Source of the DNA: Albimonas pacifica
GTDB taxonomy: Bacteria; Pseudomonadota; Alphaproteobacteria; Rhodobacterales; Rhodobacteraceae
NCBI RefSeq assembly: GCF_900113695.1
Contig: NZ_FOQH01000002.1
Location: 1 to 64,000, forward strand
DNA: 64,000 bases
Direction of reading: 5' to 3'
The first letter of the stretch is position 1. The number at the start of each line of letters is the position of its first letter. Shown here in pieces: positions 25,857 through 34,624 of the stretch. The position numbers and the translations under genes were made by a program. Below the pieces are notes generated by a model. It was not told where the DNA came from. It searched no databases and saw nothing but the letters and a program-made list of their open reading frames with translations.

Positions 25857-25877
25857 CTCCTCCCGCCGTCGGGGGAG
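25857..25877 (+). promoter_or_regulatory. Shine-Dalgarno-sequestering hairpin of the TPP riboswitch
   Basis: CTCCTCCCG (25857-25865) can pair with CGGGGGAG (25870-25877) with one mismatch. The 3' arm is the ribosome binding site of the leader ORF at 25884. This fits translational control, the usual mode for TPP riboswitches in proteobacteria. Confidence 0.55.
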
Positions 25878-25883
25878 ACTGAC

Positions 25884-25946
25884 ATGACCCCTCGCCGACC
25901 CATCGCGATCTCCATGGCCGCGGCCCGACCCGGGCGCCGGACGTGA
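25884..25946 (+). CDS. 20-codon leader ORF coupled to thiO; possible thiD vestige
   Basis: ATG 25884 follows the GGGGGAG ribosome binding site by seven bases. The 20-residue product is [20 protein letters not shown]. Its stop overlaps the thiO start as GTGA, so thiO translation probably depends on it. The first ten residues resemble a ThiD (HMP-P kinase) N-terminus (M-P-R-IAIS-IAGSD), which often opens such operons. The rest is missing, so it may be a thiD gene reduced by deletion to a leader peptide. Vestige status is inference; the coupling is seen. Confidence 0.5.
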   Translation: MTPRRPIAISMAAARPGRRT

Positions 25947-26938
25947 GACGCGCGACCGTCCTGGGCGCCGGCGTCGCGGGCCTCTGCGTCGCGGCCGAAC
26001 TGGCGGCGCGGGGCTGCGAGGTCACGGTGCTCGATCCCGCCCCCGCCCCCGGGCCGCACGGCTGCTCGTGGTGGGCGGGCGGGATGCTCGCGCCTTTCTG
26101 CGAGGGCGAGACGGCGGAGGAGCCGGTGGTGCGCCTCGGCCGCCAGGCCGCCGACTGGTGGCAGGCGCAGGGCGCGACGGTGGAGCGGCGCGGCACGCTG
26201 GTGGTGACGCCCGGCCGGGACCGCCGCGAGCTCGACCGCTTCGCCCGCCGCGTGGAGGGCTGCGAGCGGCTCGACGCAGACGGGGTCGCGGCGCTGGAGC
26301 CCGACCTCGCCGGCCGCTTCGACCGCGGCCTGCTGGTGCGCGGGGAGGCCCATCTCGACCCCCGCGCCGCCCTCGCCGGCCTGCGCGCGCGGCTGGAGGG
26401 CGAGGGCGTGCGCTTCGTCGCCGGCCGCGGCGCCGGCAGGGGCCCCGGGCGCCCCGAGGGGACGGTCTTCGACTGCCGCGGCCTCGCCGCGCGCGACGTG
26501 CTGGCGGACCTGCGCGGGGTGAAGGGCGAGATGGTGGTGCTGCGCAGCGCCGAGCTGCGCCTCTCGCGCCCGGTGCGCCTGCTGCACCCGCGCTTCCCCC
26601 TCTACGTCGTCCCCCGCGACGGGGGCCTGTTCATGCTCGGCGCCACCCAGATCGAGAGCGAGGACCGACGGCGCAGCGTGCGCGCGGCGCTGGAGCTGCT
26701 CTCGGCCGCCTACGCGCTCCACCCCGCCTTCGCCGAGGCGGAGCTGGTCGAGCATGGCGCCGACGCGCGCCCCGCCTTTCCCGACAACCTGCCGCGGCTG
26801 CGGCGGCAGGGCGACACGATCCTCGTCAACGGCCTGTTCCGCCACGGCTTCCTGCTGGCCCCCGCGCTGGCGGCCCAGGCGGTGCAAGCGGCCTGCGACG
26901 GCAGCCGACCGGAGTTGATGGATGAAGATCATGCTTAA
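25943..26938 (+). CDS. thiO: Glycine oxidase ThiO (FAD)
   Basis: A 331-aa DAO-family flavoprotein oxidising glycine to the imine used by ThiG for thiazole formation. It has N-terminal FAD motif [33 protein letters not shown], and a C-terminal [14 protein letters not shown] typical of ThiO. The start is GTG 25943, overlapping the leader stop. Its presence indicates the aerobic glycine-oxidase route rather than the anaerobic tyrosine lyase ThiH. Confidence 0.92.
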   Translation: MRRATVLGAGVAGLCVAAELAARGCEVTVLDPAPAPGPHGCSWWAGGMLAPFCEGETAEEPVVRLGRQAADWWQAQGATVERRGTLVVTPGRDRRELDRFARRVEGCERLDADGVAALEPDLAGRFDRGLLVRGEAHLDPRAALAGLRARLEGEGVRFVAGRGAGRGPGRPEGTVFDCRGLAARDVLADLRGVKGEMVVLRSAELRLSRPVRLLHPRFPLYVVPRDGGLFMLGATQIESEDRRRSVRAALELLSAAYALHPAFAEAELVEHGADARPAFPDNLPRLRRQGDTILVNGLFRHGFLLAPALAAQAVQAACDGSRPELMDEDHA

Positions 26939-27119
26939 CGGCGCCCCCGCCGAAGTGCAGGCCGAAACGCTCGCGGCCGCGCTGGAGGAGCTGGGCTACG
27001 GCGAGGCCAGGGTCGCCACCGCGCTCAACGAGGATTTCGTGCCCGCCGGCGCGCGCGCGGCCACGCGCCTCGCCCCCGGCGACCGGGTCGAGATCGTCGC
27101 CCCGCGGCAGGGGGGCTGA
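26922..27119 (+). CDS. thiS: Sulfur carrier protein ThiS
   Basis: A 65-aa ubiquitin-fold protein with the essential C-terminal Gly-Gly (PRQGG), which is adenylated by ThiF and thiocarboxylated as sulfur donor. [28 protein letters not shown] matches the family end. ATG 26922 lies inside the last codons of thiO (17-bp overlap). thiG follows one base after its stop. Confidence 0.93.
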   Translation: MKIMLNGAPAEVQAETLAAALEELGYGEARVATALNEDFVPAGARAATRLAPGDRVEIVAPRQGG

Positions 27120-27120
27120 G

Positions 27121-27891
27121 ATGGAGGTCTATGGAACCGCCGTCGCCTCGCGCCTGATGCTGGGCACGGCGCAGTATCCCTCGCCCCAGGTGCTGGCCGA
27201 GGCCTTCCGCCGCTCTGGCGCCGGCATCGCCACCGTCTCGGTGCGCCGCGAATCCGGGGGCGAGAAGGCGGGCGCCGCGTTCTGGGAGCTCGCCCGGGGC
27301 CTGGGCGTCGCGATCCTGCCCAACACCGCCGGCTGCCACTCGGTCAAGGAGGCGGTGACCACCGCCCACATGGCGCGCGAGCTGTTCGACACGCCCTGGA
27401 TCAAGCTGGAGGTGATCGGTCACGCCGACACCCTGCAGCCCGACCCGTTCGGCCTGGTCGAGGCCGCGCGGATCCTGGTCGAGGACGGCTTCCAGGTGTT
27501 CCCCTACACGACCGAGGACGTGGTGCTCGCCGACCGTCTGCTCTCGGCGGGCTGCGAGGTGCTGATGCCCTGGGGCGCGCCGATCGGCACCGGGCTGGGC
27601 CTGACCAACGTCTACGGCCTGCGCACCCTGCGCGCCCAGTTCCCCGACGTGCCGATGGTGGTGGACGCAGGGCTGGGCCTGCCCAGCCAGGCGGCGCAGG
27701 CGATGGAGATGGGCTTCGACGCCGTGCTCCTGAACACCGCCGTGGCCAAGGCCGGCGACCCCGCGGCGATGGCCGACGGCTTCGCCCGCGCGGTGGAGGC
27801 CGGGCGCCTCGCCTTCGAGGCCGACCCGATGGAGCCGCGCGACATGGCCGCCCCCTCCACCCCCGTGATCGGAAAGGCGTTCCTGGAATGA
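27121..27891 (+). CDS. thiG: Thiazole synthase ThiG
   Basis: A 256-aa TIM-barrel enzyme making the thiazole phosphate of thiamine from deoxyxylulose 5-phosphate, the glycine imine and ThiS thiocarboxylate. Markers: [87 protein letters not shown] (in pieces). It is coupled downstream to thiE by a four-base overlap. Confidence 0.95.
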   Translation: MEVYGTAVASRLMLGTAQYPSPQVLAEAFRRSGAGIATVSVRRESGGEKAGAAFWELARGLGVAILPNTAGCHSVKEAVTTAHMARELFDTPWIKLEVIGHADTLQPDPFGLVEAARILVEDGFQVFPYTTEDVVLADRLLSAGCEVLMPWGAPIGTGLGLTNVYGLRTLRAQFPDVPMVVDAGLGLPSQAAQAMEMGFDAVLLNTAVAKAGDPAAMADGFARAVEAGRLAFEADPMEPRDMAAPSTPVIGKAFLE

Positions 27892-28484
27892 GCCTCGACC
27901 GGTTCTACCCGATCTTCGACGGGCTGCCCTGGCTGGAGCGGATGCTGCCGCTGGGCGTGAAGCTGGTGCAGCTTCGCATCAAGGACACGCCCGAGGACGC
28001 GCTGCGCCGGATCGTGCCGCAGGCCCTGGCCCTCTGCCGCGCCCATGGCGCGACGCTGGTGGTCAACGACCACTGGCGGGTCGCCATCGACGCCGGCTGC
28101 GACTGGCTGCACCTCGGCCAGGAGGACCTCGACGAGGCCGACCTGCCCGCCATCCGCCGCGCCGGCCTGAAGCTGGGCGTCAGCACCCATGACGAGGCGG
28201 AGCTGGAGCGCGCCCTGGCCCTCTCCCCCGACTACGTGGCGCTGGGCCCGGTCTACCCCACGATCCTCAAGAAGATGAAATGGGAGCGGCAGGGTCTCGA
28301 GCGGGTGACGGAGTGGAAGGCCCGGATCGGCGACCTGCCCCTGGTCGCCATCGGCGGCATGAGCGTCGAGCGCGCGGCGGGCGCCTTCGCGGCGGGGGCG
28401 GACGTGGTCTCGGCCGTCACCGACATCACCCTGAACGCGGACCCCGAGGCGCGCCTGCGTGCATGGATCGGGGCGACGCGATGA
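27888..28484 (+). CDS. thiE: Thiamine-phosphate synthase ThiE
   Basis: A 198-aa TIM-barrel enzyme joining the pyrimidine pyrophosphate and thiazole phosphate. Seen: [64 protein letters not shown] and [12 protein letters not shown], the standard substrate- and phosphate-binding motifs. It starts within the end of thiG and overlaps thiF by ATGA. Confidence 0.94.
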   Translation: MSLDRFYPIFDGLPWLERMLPLGVKLVQLRIKDTPEDALRRIVPQALALCRAHGATLVVNDHWRVAIDAGCDWLHLGQEDLDEADLPAIRRAGLKLGVSTHDEAELERALALSPDYVALGPVYPTILKKMKWERQGLERVTEWKARIGDLPLVAIGGMSVERAAGAFAAGADVVSAVTDITLNADPEARLRAWIGATR

Positions 28485-29461
28485 GCCGCTACGCCCGCCA
28501 GATCGCGGTGCCCGAGTTCGGCCCCGCCGGCCAGGCGCGCCTGCGCGCGGCGCAGGTGCTGGTGGTGGGCGCGGGGGGGCTGGCGGCGCCGGTGCTGCAG
28601 TATCTCGGCGGCGCCGGGGTCGGGCGCATCCGGCTGGTCGACCCCGACCGCGTGGACGCGAGCAACCTCCACCGCCAGACCCTGTTCCGCGAGGCCGACG
28701 TCGGCCGCCCCAAGGCCGAGGCCGCCGCCGAAGCGATCGCCGCCCTCAACCCCGAGTGCCGGGTCGAGCCGGTGGTCGGCGCCCTCGACCCCGCCAACGC
28801 CGCGGCGCTGTGCGAGGGCATGGACCTCGCGCTCGACTGCGCCGACGTGTTCGCGGCGAGCTACGTGCTCTCCGACGCCTGCTTCGCGGCCGGGCGGCCG
28901 CTGGTCAGCGCCTCGGCGCTGGGGCTGGAGGGCTATGCGGGCGCCTTCTGCGCCGGCGCCCCCAGCCTGCGGGCGGTGTTCCCCGACCTGCCCCAGCAGG
29001 CGGGCTCCTGCGCCGAGGACGGCGTGCTGGGGCCGGTGGTGGGCGTGATCGGCGCGCTGCAGGCGCAGATGGCCGCGGCGATCCTGGCGGGGATCGCGCC
29101 CTCGCCGCTGGGGCGGCTCGTCACCTTCGACGCGCGGCCGTTCCGCTTCGGAGGCTTCCGCTTCGACGGCGCGGCGGAGCCCGAGCGCCCGCCCCGCTTC
29201 ATCGCCCGCGCCGAGATCGCGGAGGCCGACTTCCTGGTGGACCTGCGCGAGGCCGACGAGGCGCCGCTGGTGCGCCCCGACGCCCGGCGGCTGCCGGTCT
29301 CGGCCTTCGGCCCCGACGGGCCCCGGCCCGCGCCCGGCCAGCGCGCGGTCCTGTGCTGCCGCTCGGGCCTGCGCGCCTGGCGCGCGGCGGAGCGGCTGGC
29401 CGGGGTCTGGGACGGCGAGATCGTGCTCGCGGCCCTCGGCGACCCGACCGCGGAGGGCTGA
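28481..29461 (+). CDS. thiF: ThiF/MoeB-type adenylyltransferase fused to a rhodanese domain
   Basis: A 326-aa E1-like enzyme activating the ThiS C-terminus. The nucleotide-binding motif [23 protein letters not shown] lies at ~23-45, followed by [18 protein letters not shown]. The C-terminal ~100 residues form a rhodanese-like domain ([10 protein letters not shown], then [10 protein letters not shown] with a candidate active-site Cys), which could deliver the sulfur. A typical Zn CxxC pair is not evident. It is last in thiO-S-G-E-F and overlaps thiE by four bases. Confidence 0.88.
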   Translation: MSRYARQIAVPEFGPAGQARLRAAQVLVVGAGGLAAPVLQYLGGAGVGRIRLVDPDRVDASNLHRQTLFREADVGRPKAEAAAEAIAALNPECRVEPVVGALDPANAAALCEGMDLALDCADVFAASYVLSDACFAAGRPLVSASALGLEGYAGAFCAGAPSLRAVFPDLPQQAGSCAEDGVLGPVVGVIGALQAQMAAAILAGIAPSPLGRLVTFDARPFRFGGFRFDGAAEPERPPRFIARAEIAEADFLVDLREADEAPLVRPDARRLPVSAFGPDGPRPAPGQRAVLCCRSGLRAWRAAERLAGVWDGEIVLAALGDPTAEG

Positions 29462-29498
29462 GGCGAGGGTCTGCGCGGGGGGGGCCGGAACCGGGGGC

Positions 29499-30401
29499 TC
29501 AAGCCCCCGCGAGCTGGGGGATGCGCCGCAGCCGGCGGGCGGCGAAGTCGACGAAGGCGCGGATCTTGGGCGCGGTGCGGCGGCCCTCGACATGCACCAC
29601 GTGGACCGGCAGCGGCTCGGGCGCATGGTCCTCGAGCACGCAGACGAGGCGCCCGGCCTCCACGTCGTCGTCCACCTGGTAGGAGAGCGCCCGGCACAGG
29701 CCCCAGCCGCTGCGCGCGATCTCGATCGAGGCGGCGACGCTGGTCACCGTCAGGCCCGCGGCGCAGCGCACCGCCTCGCGCTCCCCCGGGCCGAAGCGCC
29801 AGACCGGCCCGCCGCCGCCGGCATGGGTCGCGACGATCCGGTGGCCGGGGAGGTCGCGGGGCGCCTGCGGGGTCCCGTGGCGCGCGAAATAGGCCGGCGC
29901 CCCGCAGACCACCCGGCGCACCGCGCCCACCCGCACCGCCGCCAGGTCCGAGGCGGGCAGGGGCCCGATGCGGATCGCCACGTCCACCCCCTCCTCGACC
30001 AGGTTCACCACGCGGTCGACCATCAGCGCCTCGACCGTCACGCGGGGGTGGAGGTCCAGGAACTCGGTCAGCAGGGCCGCCACGTGGATGCGCCCGAACT
30101 CCTGCGGGCAGGTGAGGCGCACGCGGCCCGCGGGGCTGCCGCCGGCGCCGGCCGCGGCCTCGTCGGCGGCCTGCAGGCGGGCCAGCACCTCCTGCACCTC
30201 GGCGAGGTAGGCGCGCCCGACGTCGGTCAGCCGCACCCGGCGCGTGGTGCGGGTGAAGAGCCGCGCGCCCAGCTGCGCCTCCAGCTCGTTCACCCCGCGC
30301 GTGGCCGAGGGCGCGCTGAGCCCCACCGCCCGGGCGCCGGCGGCGAAGCCGCCCGCCTCGGCGACTGCGGCGAAGATCCTCAGCGACTGCAGGCGGTCCA
30401 T
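29499..30401 (-). CDS. LysR-family regulator (divergent from glutathione transferase)
   Basis: A 300-aa LTTR of the DNA-binding type LRIFAAVAEAGGFAAGARAVGLSAPSATRGVNELEAQLGARLFTRTTRRVRLT (residues ~7-60, in pieces), with the common PBP2 effector domain (QEFGRIHVAALLTEFLDLHP). It is divergent from the GST and flavoprotein genes, which it probably controls through the dyad at 30417-30435. Confidence 0.92.
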   Translation of the reverse strand: MDRLQSLRIFAAVAEAGGFAAGARAVGLSAPSATRGVNELEAQLGARLFTRTTRRVRLTDVGRAYLAEVQEVLARLQAADEAAAGAGGSPAGRVRLTCPQEFGRIHVAALLTEFLDLHPRVTVEALMVDRVVNLVEEGVDVAIRIGPLPASDLAAVRVGAVRRVVCGAPAYFARHGTPQAPRDLPGHRIVATHAGGGGPVWRFGPGEREAVRCAAGLTVTSVAASIEIARSGWGLCRALSYQVDDDVEAGRLVCVLEDHAPEPLPVHVVHVEGRRTAPKIRAFVDFAARRLRRIPQLAGA

Positions 30402-30416
30402 GCCGCGCCTCCCGAT

Positions 30417-30435
30417 CCTTTCAGATCCCGAAAGG
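30417..30435. promoter_or_regulatory. Perfect dyad CCTTTC-N7-GAAAGG, candidate LysR operator
   Basis: A 6-7-6 inverted repeat begins 16 bp from the LysR start codon in the divergent promoter region. An AT-richer promoter-like stretch (TTTACG to TATTTC) lies toward the GST gene. Position and symmetry fit LTTR autoregulation; the binding is inferred. Confidence 0.5.
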
Positions 30436-30528
30436 GTGCGCTTTGGTTTACGCGCATTATTTCACGATGCAGTCATGGCTAGGTCTCGTCCCGAACGCAA
30501 GCGCAACGCCATCGCAAGGAGCCGCGCC

Positions 30529-31170
30529 ATGACCGACCCCCGCACCGGGACCGCCGAGCCCGTGATCCTCCACCGCACGCCGAAGTCCGGGCACTGCCAC
30601 CGGGTGGAGCTGATGTTGCGCTTCCTGGAGATCCCCTACCGGACCCACGACCTCGACATGGCGGGCGGGGAGCACAAGGCCCCCGCGCATCTGGCGATCA
30701 GCCCGCTGGGGCAGGTCCCCGCCATCGAGCAGGGCGCGGTCGCGCTGTCGGATTCGAACGCCATCTGCACCTACCTGATCCAGCGCCACGGCGACGCCGG
30801 CCAGTGGCTGGGCCGCGATCCGCTGGAGGCGGCGCAGGTGCAGCGCTGGCTCTCGGTCGCGGCGGGCGAGATCGCGGCGGGCCCCTGCGCGGCGCGGCTG
30901 GTCAAGGTGTTCGGCGCGCGGCTCGACCACGCGGCGGCCGTGGCGGCGTCGCACCGGCTCTTCGCCATGATCGAGGCGCATCTCGACGGGCGGGCCTGGC
31001 TCGCCGCCGATCGCCCGACCCTCGCCGACGTCGCGGGCTACAGCTACATCGCCCACGCGCCGGAGGGCGCCGTCTCGCTCGCGCCCTATCCCCGGATCCG
31101 CGCCTGGCTGGGCCGGATCGAGGCCCTGCCGAACTTCATCCCCATGCCGCGCTCGCCGGAGCTGGCCTGA
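30529..31170 (+). CDS. Glutathione S-transferase family protein
   Basis: A 213-aa cytoplasmic protein with an N-terminal thioredoxin-like domain (VILHRTPKSGHCHRVELMLRFLEIPY; SPLGQVPAIE; LSDSNAICTYL with the Ser-Asn glutathione-binding pair). A helical C-terminal domain follows (WLAADRPTLADVAGYSYIAHAPEG). The likely catalytic Ser sits in PKSGHCH. The start ATG 30529 has AAGGA nine bases upstream. It is probably co-transcribed with the flavoprotein 40 bp downstream in a LysR-controlled detoxification unit. Confidence 0.9.
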   Translation: MTDPRTGTAEPVILHRTPKSGHCHRVELMLRFLEIPYRTHDLDMAGGEHKAPAHLAISPLGQVPAIEQGAVALSDSNAICTYLIQRHGDAGQWLGRDPLEAAQVQRWLSVAAGEIAAGPCAARLVKVFGARLDHAAAVAASHRLFAMIEAHLDGRAWLAADRPTLADVAGYSYIAHAPEGAVSLAPYPRIRAWLGRIEALPNFIPMPRSPELA

Positions 31171-31210
31171 GGCCGGCGCCGCGCGGGCGTCCCCAGAGAG
31201 GAGGCGCGCC

Positions 31211-32818
31211 ATGTCCCCCTTCCATGACGGCGAACGCGAGGCGCAGACCCGCGCCGGCGTCGCCGAGGCGGCCGCCGCCGGCGGCGCCTTCATCCGCGAG
31301 CGCATGCCCGACCAGCACCGCGCCTTCTTCGCGGGGCTGCCGTTCCTGGTCGTCGCCGGCGGCGACGCGCAGGGGCGGACCTGGGCCTCGGTGATCGAGG
31401 GGCCGGAGGGCTTCGCGACCTCCCCCCACCCGGGCCGGCTGGACCTGGCCCGGGGCCCGGGCGCGGACGACCCCCTGGCCGCGCGCTTCGCCGCCGGGGG
31501 CGAGATCGGCCTGCTGGGCATCGAGCTCGCCACCCGCCGCCGCAACCGCGTCAACGGCCGGCTGCGCCGCGAGGGCGGGGGCTTTGCGCTCGAGGTCCGC
31601 CAGAGCTTCGGCAACTGCCCCAGCCACATCCGCCCGCGCGAGCGGCGCCGCGAGGCGGCCGCGCGCCCGGGGCCGGCGCGCGTCTCGGACGCGCTGAGCG
31701 CGGCGCAGGCGGCGTGGATCGGGCGGGCCGACACGATGTTCCTCGCCTCCGGCTGGTCGGGGGAGGCGGCGGGGGAGGCCGCGGGGGGCTACGACGCCTC
31801 CCACCGCGGGGGGCCTGCGGGCTTCGTGCGGGTGGAGGGCGCGCGCGCGCTGAGCTTCCCCGACTACGCCGGCAACAACTACTTCAACACGCTGGGCAAC
31901 CTGCTGCGCGACCCCCGCGTGGGCCTGGTCTTCGTGGATTTCGCGACCGGGAGCCTGCTGCACCTGACCGGCCGCGCCGAGATCGACTGGCACGCGCAGG
32001 CGAGCGCCGATCCCGACGCCCGCCGCCTGGTGCGCATCGCCGTCGAGCAGGTGATCGAGCGGCCGGGCGCCCTCTCGCTGCGCTGGCGGGCGGAGGAGGG
32101 GCTGCGCCTGCGGGTGACCGGGCGCACGCGGGAGAGCGCGGACGTGGTCTCCTTCCATCTCGCGCCCGCCGACGGCGCCGCGCCGCCGCCGTTCCGCCCG
32201 GGCCAGCACCTGCCGGTGGCGCTGTCGATCCCCGGGCAGGCGGCGCCGGCGCGGCGCAGCTACTCGCTCTCCGGCCCCGGGCCGGAGCTGCGGATCAGCG
32301 TCAAGCGGGAGGCGCGGGGCCTCGTCTCGCGGTTCCTGCACGACCGCGTGGCGGTGGGCGACGTGATCGAGGCGGGCCAGCCCGCGGGCGACTTCGTCCT
32401 GCCCGACGGCGAAGGGCCGCTGGTGCTGGCGGGGGCTGGCGTGGGGGCGACGCCGCTGCTGGCGATGCTCCACGCCGCGGTGCGCGAGGGGCGCCGGCCG
32501 GTGCGCTTCGTGCACGGCGTCCGCGCGGGGCGCGACCATGCCTTCCGCGCCGAGGTGGCGGCGCTGGTCGGGCAGGGCGGCGACGTCGCCGCCCGCACGC
32601 TCTACAGCCGCCCGGAACCCGAGGACCGCCGCGCGGGCGCCTTCGACGCCGAGGGCCGGATCACGGCCGCCGATCTGCTGGCGGCGGCGCCCGAGGGGGC
32701 GGCGGAGTTCCTGCTCTGCGGCCCCGCGGGCTTCCTCGCCGACCTGCGCGCGGGGCTGGAGGCCGCGGGCGTCCCCGCCGCGCGGATCCACGAGGAAAGC
32801 TTCGGCCCCGCGGGCTGA
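31211..32818 (+). CDS. PNPOx-like / ferredoxin-reductase-like fusion flavoprotein
   Basis: A 535-aa two-part flavoprotein. Residues ~40-290 form a pyridoxamine-phosphate-oxidase-like split barrel (FFAGLPFLVVAGGDAQG; DYAGNNYFNTLGNLLRDPRVGLVFVDF), likely FMN or heme binding. Residues ~300-535 form an FNR-like domain: RRSYSLSGPG for FAD, GAGVGATPLLAML for NAD(P)H, and LLCGPAGFL. Relatives often carry a third, plant-type [2Fe-2S] ferredoxin domain. Here the protein ends at ESFGPAG and no CxxxxCxxC is found. It follows the GST gene; function is probably redox detoxification. Confidence 0.85.
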   Translation: MSPFHDGEREAQTRAGVAEAAAAGGAFIRERMPDQHRAFFAGLPFLVVAGGDAQGRTWASVIEGPEGFATSPHPGRLDLARGPGADDPLAARFAAGGEIGLLGIELATRRRNRVNGRLRREGGGFALEVRQSFGNCPSHIRPRERRREAAARPGPARVSDALSAAQAAWIGRADTMFLASGWSGEAAGEAAGGYDASHRGGPAGFVRVEGARALSFPDYAGNNYFNTLGNLLRDPRVGLVFVDFATGSLLHLTGRAEIDWHAQASADPDARRLVRIAVEQVIERPGALSLRWRAEEGLRLRVTGRTRESADVVSFHLAPADGAAPPPFRPGQHLPVALSIPGQAAPARRSYSLSGPGPELRISVKREARGLVSRFLHDRVAVGDVIEAGQPAGDFVLPDGEGPLVLAGAGVGATPLLAMLHAAVREGRRPVRFVHGVRAGRDHAFRAEVAALVGQGGDVAARTLYSRPEPEDRRAGAFDAEGRITAADLLAAAPEGAAEFLLCGPAGFLADLRAGLEAAGVPAARIHEESFGPAG

Positions 32819-32823
32819 GGCGG

Positions 32824-32845
32824 GGCCGGGCGGCGACGCCCGGCC
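32824..32845 (+). terminator. Stem-loop terminator after the flavoprotein gene
   Basis: A perfect 9-bp stem GGCCGGGCG / CGCCCGGCC with a GCGA tetraloop, five bases after the stop. No U tract follows. The remaining ~230 bp to the next gene hold only GC-rich repeats and, near 32990-33010, an AT-richer patch that could be the promoter of the KASIII operon. Confidence 0.6.
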
Positions 32846-33093
32846 TCCGGCGCGCGGCGGTCGCGCGCCGACTCGCCCGGCCGCGGCGATGCGGCGGGCG
32901 GGCGGCGCGCGGACGCGTCGCATCCGCGGGGCGTGACGCCTGCGCGCCGCGGCCGGGGGTTGTGCGGGCGGCGGGCGACGAACCGCCCTTGCCTGTTGCG
33001 TCGGAGTTGAATAACCCCTGAAGTCGACTGGAGGCAGCCGGCGCGGCTTCGCCAGGTTTGGCGGACGCCGGGGATTTTCAGGAGGGCGGAGCA

Positions 33094-33669
33094 GTGGGCG
33101 AACAGCCCTTCCAGGTCGACTTTCCCTTTCGCGGGAGCCGGGATTACGTCCACAGCGCAAGCCTTTGCAACGAGATCGACCGCCGGTTCCCTCAACGTGA
33201 GCGCCTCGAGCTGGTGCTGCGCAGCTGGATGCGCGGGCGCGTCGCCTTCACGCCCCTGGGCGCGGGCGAGCGGGGCGAGGGCGCCGGCCAGGCGAAGCTG
33301 AGGATCGGCGGCGAGGACCGGATCTGGACCCTCGCCGAGGTCCCCTCCGAGCCCGGCGAGACCCGCGTGCCCTACGACGAGGACGGGCTCGTCGCCCAGG
33401 ATCCGGTGACCGACGGGCGCATCACCTGCCGTCCGCATGGCGCGGGCAGCTTCTTCGACCGGCTGATCGCGGCCAACAAGAAGCTGATCAACCACACGCT
33501 GAACCCCGGGGTGAAGCTGATCGCGGCCAAGGTCGTGGTCGACGGCGCGCCCGGCCCCGACGCCCCCTTCACCCTGGTCCTCGCGTCCCACATGGGCGTG
33601 AAGATCTTCAAGAGCCGGATCCTGATCGGGGATTCGCCAATCGGGGAGCTTGTCTACTATGGCGGCTGA
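33094..33669 (+). CDS. Unrecognised protein, first gene of the KASIII-ACP operon
   Basis: A 191-aa soluble protein starting at GTG 33094, with a consensus AGGAGG at 33080-33085 eight bases before it. No signal peptide or membrane helix. I do not recognise a family. Distinctive pieces are VDFPFRGSRDYVHSASLCNEIDRRFP, WTLAEVPSEPGETRVPYDEDG and KLIAAKVVVDG...FTLVLASHMGVKIFKSRI. The alternating strands and size would fit a hot-dog-like acyl-thioester protein, but that is a guess. It overlaps the ketosynthase gene by 11 bp, so a role in the same acyl pathway is likely. Confidence 0.7.
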   Translation: MGEQPFQVDFPFRGSRDYVHSASLCNEIDRRFPQRERLELVLRSWMRGRVAFTPLGAGERGEGAGQAKLRIGGEDRIWTLAEVPSEPGETRVPYDEDGLVAQDPVTDGRITCRPHGAGSFFDRLIAANKKLINHTLNPGVKLIAAKVVVDGAPGPDAPFTLVLASHMGVKIFKSRILIGDSPIGELVYYGG

Positions 33670-34624
33670 GAACCCTTTCTGCCTGCGCGCGATCGGCGTG
33701 CACCTGCCCGAGCGGCGGGTGGACAACACCGTACGGGCGGAGCGTTTCGACTACGACCTCGACAGCCTGCGCAGCAAGATCGGCATCGCCGCCACCGCGC
33801 GGATGGACGAGGGGCAGGAGACCTCGGACCTCTGCGTCGCCGCGGTGCGCGACCTCGAGGCGCGGCTCGAGGCGGCGGGCGAGGGGGGGCTCGACCTCGG
33901 CTCGATCGACCTGCTGGTGGTGGTCACCCAGCACCCCGACGGGCACGGGCTGCCGCACACCTCGGCGATCGTGCACGGCAAGCTGGGCCTGCCGGACGGG
34001 TGCTTCGCCTTCGACATCTCGCTGGGCTGCTCGGGCTACGTGGCGGCGCTGGCCACCGTCTCGGGCCACCTGATGGCGACGGGGGGCGAGCGGGCGTTGC
34101 TGGTCACCGCCGACCCCTACTCCAAGTCGCTGAGCGAGGACGACAAGAACACCTCGATGATCTTCGGCGACGCGGCCACCGCGACCCTGATCGAGAAGGG
34201 CGAGGGCTGGCGCATCGGCGCCTTCGACTTCGGCACCAAGGGCGCGCGCCACGACGCCCTGCGCCGGGACGAGGAGGGGGTGCTGCAGATGAACGGGCGC
34301 GCCGTCTTCGACTTCTGCGCCCTCAACGTGCCCAAGAGCCTGAAGCGCGCGATGGAGGCGAACGGCGTCACGCTCGACGACGTCGACGCCTACGCGCTGC
34401 ACCCCGGCTCGAAATACATCGTCGACACGGTCTGCAAGCGCGCCGGGCTGACCGCGCCCGAGCGGCTGGACTGCGCCGACTACGGCAATACCGTTTCCTC
34501 CTCCATCCCCATGATCCTGGCGGGCCTGAACCGCGAGGCGGCGGGCACGGTCCTGATCTCCGGATTCGGCGTGGGTCTGGGATGGGCCACCACCGTTTTG
34601 ACCACGAAAGGATCCCAGGCGTGA
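33659..34624 (+). CDS. 3-oxoacyl-ACP synthase III (FabH-like)
   Basis: A 321-aa thiolase-fold condensing enzyme. The active-site Cys is in FDISLGCSGYVAAL, the His in AYALHPGSKYI and the Asn in DYGNTVSSSIP, completing the Cys-His-Asn triad of KAS III. The His motif is HPGSK rather than the housekeeping FabH HQAN, so this is probably a specialised paralogue. Its start overlaps the upstream gene by 11 bp, and its stop overlaps the ACP start (GTGA). It likely condenses an acyl-CoA starter with an acyl-ACP. Confidence 0.9.
   Translation: MAAENPFCLRAIGVHLPERRVDNTVRAERFDYDLDSLRSKIGIAATARMDEGQETSDLCVAAVRDLEARLEAAGEGGLDLGSIDLLVVVTQHPDGHGLPHTSAIVHGKLGLPDGCFAFDISLGCSGYVAALATVSGHLMATGGERALLVTADPYSKSLSEDDKNTSMIFGDAATATLIEKGEGWRIGAFDFGTKGARHDALRRDEEGVLQMNGRAVFDFCALNVPKSLKRAMEANGVTLDDVDAYALHPGSKYIVDTVCKRAGLTAPERLDCADYGNTVSSSIPMILAGLNREAAGTVLISGFGVGLGWATTVLTTKGSQA

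Noticed and set aside
33058-33093. Upstream TTG start for the first KASIII-operon gene
   Set aside because: GTG 33094 has a consensus AGGAGG at ideal distance, while TTG 33058 has none.
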